This document shows, piece by piece, positions 35,701-46,900 of a stretch of DNA of 64,000 nt; within the stretch, counting starts at the first letter, position 1; each line of letters begins with the position of its first letter. Source of the stretch: Pleurotus djamor (lineage: Eukaryota; Basidiomycota; Agaricomycetes; Agaricales; Pleurotaceae); NCBI GenBank assembly GCA_029747585.1, contig JAPEVF010000077.1, positions 56,952 through 120,951 on the forward strand, given 5' to 3'. Both the position numbers and the translations under genes were made by a program. Under the pieces are notes generated by a model. It did no database searches and was not told where the DNA came from. It was given only the letters and a program-made list of their open reading frames with translations.

Positions 35701-38700
35701 TACCGTCCTCGTTGACCCCGTACCAGAGGCGAGAGCTACGGCCGCGAAAGCTTTGGGCACGCTGGTTGAACGTCTCGGAGAAGTTCATTTCCCTGATCTT
35801 GTTCCGGGTCTATTGCGCATCCTCAAGGCGGATACTTCTGGCGTTGACCGGCAAGGCGCTGCGCAGGGTCTCAGTGAGGTTCTTTCAGGTCTTGGAATGG
35901 AACGTCTCGAGGGTCTCCTACCCGATATCATTACGAATGCCCAGTCCCCTCGCGCGACTGTCCGAGAAGGATTCATGTCTCTCCTCGTGTTTTTGCCCGC
36001 AACCTTTGGGTCGAGGTTCCAGCCTCATTTACCCCGAATCATATCCCCCATATTAAATGGTATCGCTGACACCGAAGATTATGTCAGAGAAGCGGCAATG
36101 CGTGCAGGGAGAATGGTGGTAACGAACTACTCGAACAAGGCGATCGATCTCTTACTTCCGGAACTCGAGCAAGGCATGTTTGATCCTGGTTGGCGTATTC
36201 GAGTAGGTTTATCTTCTACTCCTTGTCCGTCCTAACGAGTTAACGCATATCGCACAGCAATCATCGATCACATTGGTCGGAGAACTACTGTTCAAAGTGT
36301 CAGGTATCAGCGGCAAGACAGAGATCGATGAAGAGGAGGTGGCTGAGTCAGCTATTGCTGAATCCTCACGCAAAGCTCTTACCTCGGTGCTTGGACCGGA
36401 GCGTCGCGATCGTATCTTGTCAGCGCTGTATCTCGTTCGCCAGGATAGTGTCATGGTAGTTCGGCAATCCTCCATACACATCTGGAAGGCGCTCGTTCAC
36501 AATACCCCTCGCACTGGTAGGTGGTACCCCGGACCCAACCATTTTTCCTGACTAATACTCACTTCTACTAGTTCGTGAAATCCTCCCAGAACTTGTTTCG
36601 CAAATCATCCGCTTCATCTCAAGTGAGGAGTTTGAACAGCAAGAGGTACCATCAAACCGCATGAAGTCCCCCATGATATGTGTTGACCAAAGGTTTAGAT
36701 TGCTGCTAGAACTACGACTGAGATATGTCGTAAATCGGGAGAGAAGATAACGGCGGAAATTATCACCATCCTCAAGAATAAGTCGACATCTTCTGACTCG
36801 CGTACGCGAGAGGGTGTCTGCCTGGCACTTTGCGAGGTGATGTACGTCGGTCTACACCTTCTATGATGTGGTCATCATCCTGATTCTGTTCATTTCTAGG
36901 GAAAGCTCGTCTGAAGGACAGCGTGATAGCCAAGAGGATGATATCATCACCATGGTTCGAACGTCTCTTGTGGACGATGAGGCCAACGTCCGTGCAGCGG
37001 CGGCCAAGGCGTTTGACATTCTTCAAGAATACTTAGGTGCCAAAGCTATTGATGCCACAATTCCAACTTTACTGGAAGCTCTTCGTCAACCCGGTCAAAG
37101 CTCTGGGACCGCACTACAGGCGCTTAGGGAGGTCATGGCGGTAAGTTGATTTTCGCAATCTTCTGACGGGCCTCGTCACTGATAAACCCTTCTCCTATAG
37201 GTCCGGGCATCAACAGTGTTCCCCGTGCTGATCCCAACGTTGACCGCCATTCCTATGACTGTCTTCAACGCTCGGGCGCTTGCTTCCTTAGTCACAGTCG
37301 CTGGTAACGCCCTCAGTAAGCGCCTGACAGCAATCCTAAATGCCGTTGTGAAGACTATGGAAGATGGCGGAGAAGAGGAATTGGTTGATGCTGTTGACGA
37401 AGCTATCCGAGCTCTCTTCGCTTCCATCAATGACGCTGAAGGTCTAAACACCCTGATGATGATACTCTTAGGATGGTGAGCTTGTTTTGATCGATGTTGC
37501 TTCGACACTGAATTTCTCCCTCAGGGCGAAAGCCGATACGACCACCCGCCGCGCGAGCTCGTACAAACTTTTCTCTATCTTTTGTGAAGAGACAGAGCTA
37601 GACACCTCCCTCTATCGCGTCGATTGGGTCCGCCAGCTCGTCACTGGCCTCGAAGACACCGAAGTACCAGTTCATACTTCCGCCTGGAATGCTCTCGACG
37701 TGTTTGTCAAGTCAACGCCCAAGGATGAGTTGGAACCTCTAGTTGTGACACTGCGACGCAGCATAGAAGCCAGCGGTCCTCCAGGTTATCATGTTCCTGG
37801 CTTCAGTCTTCCAAAGGGTGTCGCCCCCATGGTTCCTATCATCATTGCAGGTCTCACCACTGGCAGCAACGAGCAACGGGAGAACGCTGCCTACGCCATC
37901 GGCGACCTCGTCGAACGAACAGAGGAAAGCGCTATCAAGCCATTCGTTGTACCATTCACTGGTCCTCTCATCCGTGTCGCCACTCAGGCCACGACCTATC
38001 CACCTGCTGTAAAGACTGGTATCCTCAGCGCCCTGACATCGATGCTGCAGCGTATCCCGACTTTCGTCAAACCGTTCTTCCCTCAGCTCCAACGCACATT
38101 CGTGAAGAGTGCCAGCGATCCTGCTAGTGCGGTCGTGCGAACCAAGGCAGCTCAGGCATTGGGGGTCCTGATGAAACATCAGCCACGCGTGGACCCTGTG
38201 GTCACTGAATTGATCGCGGGTGCTAGGGGAGCGGATGATGCTATTGCCAGTAACTTGATCCTTTCGTTGTCGCACGTTGTTAGGAATGCATCAGAGAATG
38301 TTGGGGAAAAGGCACGCGAAGCTTGTGTCGAATTGGTCGCGGATGCGTTCCGTGAAAGTCATGATGGTCAGTGTACTTCATTTTTCAACACACATCGTGG
38401 GTGCTTGGGCTTACTTGTCCCTCAGACTACTATGCACAAGCTATCGCTGACCTCTTCAAGGCTCTCTCTTCGTACAAAGAGATGCTGCTCCCTATCATCC
38501 GGTCAGTTTCCCATTGAACCGGCTACCTAACCCTTTCTGACCTCTTTTTCTTCGACCCTAGATCAAACCTGTTATCAGGCACCCCGTCTGTCTTATCATC
38601 GCGCATGATCGTCACTGTTCTAAGTCCGTACGACGATGAAGACGAAGCACACGATACCACGAACGTCTTCCAAAGTTTAGGTGTCCTCCGGAGCGTGGCG

Positions 38701-38814
38701 CAAAAGGTTCAGGAGAGTGTGGGGAACGAAAAATCATCCATTGCGCGCCCTGCCCGTGAAGCAAGGGACCTCCTGAAGGAGATTGATGACGATGATCTCC
38801 GTGGTCTTTTCTAA
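29731..38814 (+). CDS. GCN1: Translational activator GCN1
   Basis: This is a giant HEAT-repeat protein, about 2,500 residues by my estimate, that binds ribosomes with Gcn20 and activates the kinase Gcn2 during amino-acid starvation. ATG 29731 is the first in frame. KTRPRIRFLKEELL and LLTETYPRYSDSTSRDAVEE mark the N-terminal region. The EF3-like centre is read as GRRGAAYGLAG-type repeats (ASRRGAAYGLAGVLKGTGLG, AMMAYCSPKQLSL-like segments, VDRQGAAQGLSEVLSGLGME). RDRILSALYLVRQDSVMVVR, HVPGFSLPKGVAPM and TKAAQALGVLMKHQPRVDP lie in the C-terminal third, where the Gcn2 RWD-binding region of the family is found. Some twenty or more short introns interrupt it. No disabling break was noticed, and it ends DDDDLRGLF at TAA 38812-38814. 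Confidence 0.95.
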
Positions 38815-39589
38815 TCAACTGCCTGTGTGTGTATTTGAATACCTACTGCATTGCATCATGTAACTCGCTGTCAACTAACTACTACTCGCATCATTGCTAT
38901 TCCCTCGCTCCATTATCTGCGACGCTGCTAGTCCCTCTTTCTGGCTGATTTTCACAGATACATTGTATCATGGTCGTAAGCGGCCACTAGGTGTTTCGAC
39001 CCTGAACGGACCCCAAACCTCGTGGGATCGCAGTTCCCTGTTTTGAGGCGCCAGCGCTGCGGTTCGATGTTGTTGACGACGTTGACCGTTGAAACAAACA
39101 TCCTGCTAACAGATAAATTCTTTCCTCATCATTACAGCAATCTTTCTTACCCCCCGTTCCTCCATACTACTCCTCCGGACTAAGTGAGTTTTCTTGTTCC
39201 GGATATCATCTACGATTGATCTCATCAGGTTCTTTCTGGAAATAGCGACCGTTTACGCTCCCTTGACGCCCAGTAACGGAGTTCCAAGGTTCGTTTTTCG
39301 GGGAAAAACAAAACAAGGGCCGTTCGCTCTGACCTTGCCATTTGCCTCCCCCTTCTCTCCGCACACCGCAGCTATTCGACGATTTCGCAAGTTCTGAACG
39401 TTCACTCATTCCGTTCGGAACCAAGGCAATTCGTAATAAGCCGTATCAATTTAGCTCACGCGGTCGCTTCTAGTAGTGACCCATCGCGAGCCATTCTTTC
39501 TCATGTGCGTAACCCACCATGTTTCTCTGGGAATTTTTGGTTGATTTGAACCGTTTTCCGAATGTTGGTTTTCTTTAGTTCGTGAAAGA
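38815..39589. other. Intergenic region
   Basis: This holds the 3' end of GCN1 and the promoter and 5' UTR of the next gene. GTGAGT at 39182 and a TTTAG at 39574-39578 could bound a 5' UTR intron. No coding gene was seen. Confidence 0.4.
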
Positions 39590-40337
39590 ATGCCCCCATC
39601 ACCCTCAGCGTCGTCAAGCCCTGCCCCAGCTGACAATCAATCTGTATCGCCTGAAAATGACTCTCGGGTTGTAGTCCTTGGAGTTGTCCTTGGGATCGTT
39701 GGAGCCATTCTAATTGCTGGAGTGATATACATGACGATTCGTCTGCGAAGACGGGAACAGGTTGCCAATGCGAGCAGTGGCACGGATGGACATCGCGCAA
39801 AGCCCTCTCATGGAACTGCGCTCACTCAGAATCATTTCGCGGCTAGAATCACGCCTTTTGGGTCGATCGGAGGAGAGGCACCTCGTTTCGGTGAGTCCTC
39901 ATGTCTTTCTAGCGTGTCTCTTTACTAAACCGTATCTAGTCCACGCACCTGGCGCGAATATGCGAGTTGCGACGCGACGCTCAGACGGTGGTTGGCACTT
40001 TTCCGACCCACGCGCACCCCTCTCCCCGATGAGTCCATACCCCTTCACCACAGACGGCCACGATTCCGCCCTTCCCTCTCCTGCCCCATCAGCTCTCACC
40101 TTCACCACCTACTCTTCAAATCATCCACTCCTTCGATCGGATCATGGTCATTCTCCAGTAGTAATGTCATCGAAAGAACGCGAAGCTCAGATGTACGCAG
40201 AACGATCACGGAGTCAGTTGAATCTCCACGATTCAGAGTATGCTTTGGAAGAGGCTCCCCCAGCATACGTTTACGACAGCAGGGAATCAACTCGGGGCCG
40301 TTCAAGACGCGGAAGTCTTCCCCCAACACCTCATTAA
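39590..40337 (+). CDS. Single-pass membrane protein with Ser/Pro-rich tails
   Basis: This is a protein of about 230 residues with two exons. ATG 39590 opens MPPSPSASSSPAPADNQS, a short Ser/Pro-rich and probably extracellular or lumenal segment. One strong hydrophobic helix follows (VVVLGVVLGIVGAILIAGVI), then a basic stop-transfer RLRRREQ. The intron starting GTGAGT at 39890 joins EAPRF to VHAPGANMRVATRR in phase. The cytosolic tail is rich in Ser, Pro and Tyr and contains EEAPPAYVYD, a PPAY motif that can be bound by WW domains or Rsp5-type ligases. It ends RGSLPPTPH at the stop 40335-40337. I do not recognise a named family. The layout recalls fungal single-pass signalling or wall-sensor-like proteins. 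Confidence 0.6.
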
Positions 40338-40909
40338 ACACTCAAACTAACCCGTTTCCCCCTCCTACTCTTATCTCTCGGCTTATTGGGACATTTTACT
40401 CGGCTGTTGTTTTCGAATCTTACTTATTCCTTTCGTGTTTCTCCTTGCCTTTACACTCTTTTGTATACACACGCTCCTTTACTTCATCACGACTCTCCTT
40501 ACGACTCTGCTTTGAACGACCACACTTTATTCAGCAATTTCACACTTCCCCCAACCCTTTCAATCGTTCAAGCACAATATGTATCTACATAGTTATAGTG
40601 ATAATTCGCTTTCTTTGCATTCGGCTGTCCTGACCATCCCTAGGGGAATTACCCATTTATTGCGTGCCTTACTTCGTTGTCTTTATTGATAAACCTATGT
40701 ATCATCCGACCAACCTCATGCTATGGTACTTTTTAGTGCGTTGATTATTTTGCGGCGTTGTGCACTCGCCTGTGAGTTGTTCCTGTGAGTTGTTCGAGCG
40801 TCTATTAGTATCCACATCCAAGCGTTATCTTCCAACTTGGTCTGTGGGCCGTTGCCACGGCACGGCGGACGAGTCCTCCTTTTCATTCACTTGTAAAAGC
40901 CTGACATCT
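40338..40909. other. Intergenic region, 3' flank of the Helitron
   Basis: This is AT-rich sequence between the membrane-protein stop and the Helitron ORF stop. A tandem duplication of CCTGTGAGTTGTT lies at 40770-40796. A small perfect hairpin GCCGT-TGCC-ACGGC lies at 40848-40861. No gene was seen. Confidence 0.45.
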
Positions 40910-43900
40910 TCATAAAGTCACGGAGTATAGCGCTAAGTATGCTTTTCTATCTTTTATTTCTAATGGAACTGACTCTCGACACTCAAACAAAGCTCCTCGC
41001 TGGCCTGTCTCCATTCCGTCATGGTACCAATAATCCTTTCCGTCTGTACACAGGCTGGTGAAATGGTGGCCCCCATGATATACTACTCCTTGAAGTTGAA
41101 GTGATATAATTTCTCCACCAATTCCTAGTTTAGTCTTTGTAAACAAGGGGGTTTTATTTGAGTTCAGAATGAAAACAGCTATAGAATAGGACTTGTTTAG
41201 TCTGTAAACACTCTCTAGAGTCTTTTCACATGAATTACAGGTGTGATCTTTTATTACCATTGTATCTTCAATCCAACTTTGAACAGAAATGTTATCAGTT
41301 ACAATGTCTTGAAGTGGGTACCAGTTCTGGCTTAGTTCTTCAAATGTTTGATTACAAGTACTACATTCATATCTCAGCTTGATCAAGGGACCCTTTGTAG
41401 TATAAAGATGCTCAAGTAATTGCAAGACAGAGCAACCCACCTGACCATAGGGAAACAGGCTTGGATGCTGTGTGTTTAATGTTACTCTTAGTTGGTTTCT
41501 TAATGTCGCAAATCTTTCAGCTGAACCTTGTACTTTGGCAAAGTTTTTCCACATTTTTGTTAGAAAAGGAGTCTTTACAAGACTTGATGTCTTTCTATTA
41601 TTCAGCCAGTAACAATGTAAAATTGTCAGAAGTGAATCATATGCACAACTCCAGTTTTCGCTGTCCCAAATAAGCCCCAGTTGTGTAGTATAGCTTGAGT
41701 CTATACCAGTTTTTTGATGCTTTGCTTGTGTCTCCCCACCTGTATCACCTTCAGGCTTTCGCTTTACTCCAGCCTCAGCTTTAGACGATTTTTCTGAGTC
41801 AGAAAGTAACGCAGCATGCATCTGACTTGGTCTATGTCTTGGGCCGTAGACTTTCTTATAGGAGTCAAGAAGACTTGCTCGTATATCACCTGTAATACTT
41901 GGTGGTAAAATCTCCTCAAATTCTTTTGTAGTTATATCGTCTAAAATTTCCAAGCTACGAAATTCCTCTCGTAACCATCCTGTGATACCTCCTTGAATAA
42001 AACCTTCATCAAAGCCTTGGAGAATCAAAGTTCCTGCTGCACTTGAGCTTCTTGATAAGCATGTATAATATGACATACAGCTACTACAATTACTTAGGTC
42101 AAGTACATTCCAAGGACGTGTTTTTCCCTGTGACGCAAAATCTGTAATAGAGAAATTAGGAATTACTGGGATCTGAGAGCGTTTAATACTTATAGTTTGC
42201 CCATTTGGTAAAACACACTCAACTGTCTCTGTTATTTGAGTCAGAGGTACAACATTTTTAGGCAAGCCAGCAATCTGCACTTCTTTAGGTGGCGATACTA
42301 GCTTGACATATAATGTTTCAAGACTTACACTTCCATTTCCCTGCACTTTACTATCCCATCCAACTACAATAGCATCCTGACCTTTTGTTATGCATAGCTC
42401 TGTTGCAAAATTATGTCTAATCATTACAGGTAGGCCTTTGCATAAACGCAGTGTTCCTGATATATGATTTGACTTACTGGGCGTAAGACTCCACAACGCT
42501 CTTTGCAGATTGTCAGTGATCTTTCCCACTGTAATCTTTGATTTCCTTTGTTGATGCTTCTTAGCTTTAGCTGCCGATTTAGTCCCCTTAGGTAGTGTAT
42601 CAGTTGAGACAAAGTCTACCAGCTTCTGGCCAGAGTCTTCAGCGAATCTTTCACTTCCCAGTCTATTAATCTCATCTTTTTGAATATTCCATGCTGTTAT
42701 AATTGGACTATTACGAAAGTTTATCTTTGAAAATATATTACTAAAGAGTTTGCTGTCTGGCTTTACAATACGGCTTCTTAAAAACTCAATATCAGCAGTT
42801 GTACATGCTCCATATCTCATATTGACCAGAGCAGTTCGAAGCTTTTCATCTTCTGCAGACTGGGTTTTTTGCCGCATATTTTGTCTCAATATTACAACTG
42901 TCGTTACCTGATGCCATAACATTAAACCTTGCATAACTGCCTCCTCACTTTTTGTTCTGCCTTTATTAAGGCCAAGACTGGATAGTCCACTATATAAAGG
43001 TTTACCACCAACAGGAGCCAACTGGGCAAAATCTCCTGCAAAAATCATACTTAGGCCACCAAAAGGCTTTTCTGTCTCATTCCGCGCACTTGCAAGTTGT
43101 TGGCTAATTTTCAGAAGATCAGTACAGCTTACCATGGATATTTCATCAATAAAAATATAATCTACACCTTGTATATTACCTCTAATCTGTGCAATAGAAG
43201 ACCGATTGGCGGGTTGTCCCAGTTGGTCATCTGCAGTTCGCCCACCTAATCCAAGCATTGAGTGATAAGTACTTCCATTCAACTGTGCTGCCGCAGTCCC
43301 AGTTGGGGCCAGAACTGTTATCCGATGCTTCTCTTTCCGAAGCTCGAAAAAATAGATGAGAGCCTTTAATACCTGAGATTTTCCTGTACCTGCCATACCA
43401 CCTAAATACATTCTTAATGGTTCAGTCTTGTACTTATATGCATGACGAGCTATTAGTGTAAATGCTCTATTTTGCTCCTTATTTAGTAAGAACTGTTCTG
43501 CTACTAACTTGAGAAGGTCTTCACCATTTGCCATCAATGCAACCTTATCTTGTGGATTAAGAATTTCATTGGCACTGAGAATTTTCACCTCATCATGTCT
43601 TTTACTTTTCTTTCCCTTACACACAGGCATTTCTTGCTCATCCGTACCTGTGTTTACTCCTTGCTTATTATCCTGCTTGACTTGCTCTTTTGTAGACTTT
43701 ATTAAAGTCTCCCAAATCTTAGCTGAGTTTCGGGTAATGTCTTTTTCTAGAGCGTCCAGCTCAGTTGTGTCAAATTTAGTGGATGCTTTTTGCAACCACC
43801 CTGTTCTTTTCATTAAGTTAGCTACAATAGTTCTCATCCCTTGATGCTTAATGGTATTTGCATCTGGAATTGTATAGTCAACCTCTTCCTCATCCAGCTG

Positions 43901-46900
43901 TTGATCCTCTTGAGTGATTGCATCATCGTACTCTGGCTCATATATTTGTTTTTCACTAGGGTCTTCTATATGTGCTCTTTGTTGTGCGTGGAAGTCATCT
44001 CTTGAATCCAGACATTCATATTTGACATTTAAATTTGAAATGATTTGTTTCTGACGACTAGTCAATTGAAAAGCAAAGAATTCTTCATCCCACGTTTTAT
44101 CCAACCCTTTTAAATCAGATGGCGAACGCCACGGCTTGAACAATGTCAGCATCGTTGCACAATAGAACTCTCGGTCTGCTTGGCCAGATCGAGGTAAGGT
44201 TCCACCAACAAAATTAGGTACAATGTTATGAGCAGTTGGTATATATTGAATGCAATGTGTTTTATATAAAGGATGATCTGGAAGAAAGTCAAGAAATTGT
44301 CTATGCGCTCGAGCTACTTTTCCTAAATGTGGAGTATTAATATCAAGTTGCTTGGGCTCACTAATATATCCATTGAAGTCCCAACCTTGGCTCTGCAAAT
44401 TTCCAATTGGGTTGAGTGCTGTGATGTGTGGCAGCGAAAGTGCATGCTCTGATGGTTCATCTTCATCATCAGTATCTGTCTTCTTCCGAGCAGTCTTCTT
44501 ACACTTCTGAACCCATTCATATAAACTTAAAGCGGCTAGTTCATTTGGCCTCATTTTGTAGTCATCTATTGCAGATACACCTATAAGCTGATCATCGACA
44601 CGTCTAATCAACACTCTTTCTCCATCACCGTCATCGTTTCCATCATTTTCACAGTCATTCTCCTCTAATTTCCAGAATTGTAGTACATGACGAACAAATG
44701 GTCGCCATCGGAAAAGCACAAACTCATGGCTTTTATAATGATCAGGGTTGCCTAGTAAGTATAAGCATGCCATTGGACTGCCAATTTCAGACTTAGACGT
44801 TAAACTATTAACCGTCTGCAGTAGCATCTTCCGGGCAGCATGACTAATACTAATATCATCGGGCTGCTCACGGTTGAATATTTTTGACAAAGTTTCAAAC
44901 ATATGATATGTTTTCAAAGGTTGCTTTGTAATATATTCGGTGACATAGACAACTACAGACTTAATAGCTGTTCCACTAAGCAGACTAGTGACGTCTGTAT
45001 TGCTGCGATGCAGATATGTTAGACAGGGAGAGATTGTGTTCATCATTGGCTCCCGCTTTTTTAAATTTAAATGGCCATCATCATCTATTTCACTTTTCTC
45101 AAATAGTGTTCGAGGAAAACGAGCACGACATTCTCCATCCTTATTCAAGCATCCTTTTATTGCTGCCTTTCCTGATGCCTCAGAAGTAGAAGCATGACAT
45201 GAGTGCATATTTGAACGCAACAATAAATCATCAACAGTTTCATTAAACTTAAACCACCAGTCAGATTTTGCCGCACAATCATTGCAATCATTACATCTCA
45301 CTAAACAGGGCTTAAAGGCAGGTGGTTCAGGTAGAGTTAAAGTAGGAGGCTTATAAGTTTGTTTCTCAATATCACATTCGTCCTTGGATAGTAGAGTAGA
45401 TAGCTCATGCTTAAGGCCAGTTGCTTGAAACGGTACTTTTGCTCGGATATCGTCTAATGTACCAGTTAAGAATTCTCCCTTCTGGCAGCTTTCTAAATAT
45501 GCAATGAGAGCTTCTTTAAATGCTGAATTAGGATCCTGCAAACGATCCTTAATCTCTTGAGGTGATAGAGCCCCTCTAATCCATATTAGCATATGCATAT
45601 GCAAGGTCAGACGCCCTTGTTGTTCTACAGTACCATAGTAACCCGAGGTCTCACCATAGATACCTGGTCTATCAAGGCCAACCCCTAGAATGTGCTTAAT
45701 AAAAGCTTCAACCATAAAATGAAAAAACCGTGAGGCAGCAACAGGATTTAAGGCTATTAATCTATCTCGAACATCACGTGGTAGAATATCTGGCTTATAC
45801 ATTGTACCTGTATCAGCATAATAAAGACAGAGAGGATGGTTAACATCTGCAGGAGAGAATGTAACAAACCATGATGGTGCACCCAGAAATGATATTAACG
45901 ACCATATTTCATTTCGCATATATTTTTTACTTGCCATGGAACCTGGAACTGAGCCACTTACCTGCTCCAAATCATTGATGAGATCATAGCATAACTTCTC
46001 ACTGTCATCTGCTGGATGAATAATCTCTCCGTCTTTCAAACGTTTAGCTAGACTGGCCAATGTACATGTATCTACTTCTTGAATGCGGTTTATAGTATGC
46101 TCAAAGGCTGCTCGCTTTGACATTAAATGGCTTGAGGTTACTGCCTCTTTAATCTGTTCATGATTGAAAGCTACCATTGGGTAATATTCATCAACTTGAA
46201 ATCTTTTATCAAAGTATAAAAGCTGATGTTTTTTATGGGCTACTTCTGAGAGTGGTTTACGTAGAATGGATTGATTGTCAAAGCCACCTAGCCCATAAGG
46301 GAAAAGCCAGGGAAACATTTGAGGGTACAGCTGCGGATTACAGTACATTGATTGAGGCTTTTCACTGTGGCCAATACCAAGTGTCTTTCCTCCACTTGCT
46401 AAATGTTCAAGGGCCTTAGCTTTCAAAGCTGGAAGCGACAGGGTGCTGTACTCTTCACCAGTCAGACCAGATACTGCAAATGAGCAAGGACCACTTGTAG
46501 TGCCTTCCTCCGAATCAAGATCATGAACACTTAAGCTAGCAATGTCTCGATTTGTTGATGAATCAGCAAACTTATGAAAATTAACAACAACAGGAATATC
46601 ATTCTCTGGATATCGTTCCAGCATTTTATCATCAATTGTGACATCGTCGTAGCCTGCATGGTTAAGTATAAGCCAATCAAGGGCCTTAGCAACCTTTGAT
46701 CGCCGTACAAGCATTGGTGTCCTTGCAAAGTCAGCTGCTGTTGGCTGCACATGTCCAAGGTAAATAAAAGCTAGAACCTCATCCAGTTCTTCTAGAGAAG
46801 GGGGAAGCTTCTTATAAACTTTTACAATAGGATTACTAAACATTATTACATTTGCGGCCATTTTTACACGACCAGAAGCAACACGTACTACACACCGGTT

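Noticed and set aside
40770..40796. Tandem CCTGTGAGTTGTT as a Helitron terminus or target duplication
   Set aside because: Helitrons make no target-site duplication and this has no hairpin/CTRR arrangement; it is most likely a simple local duplication.
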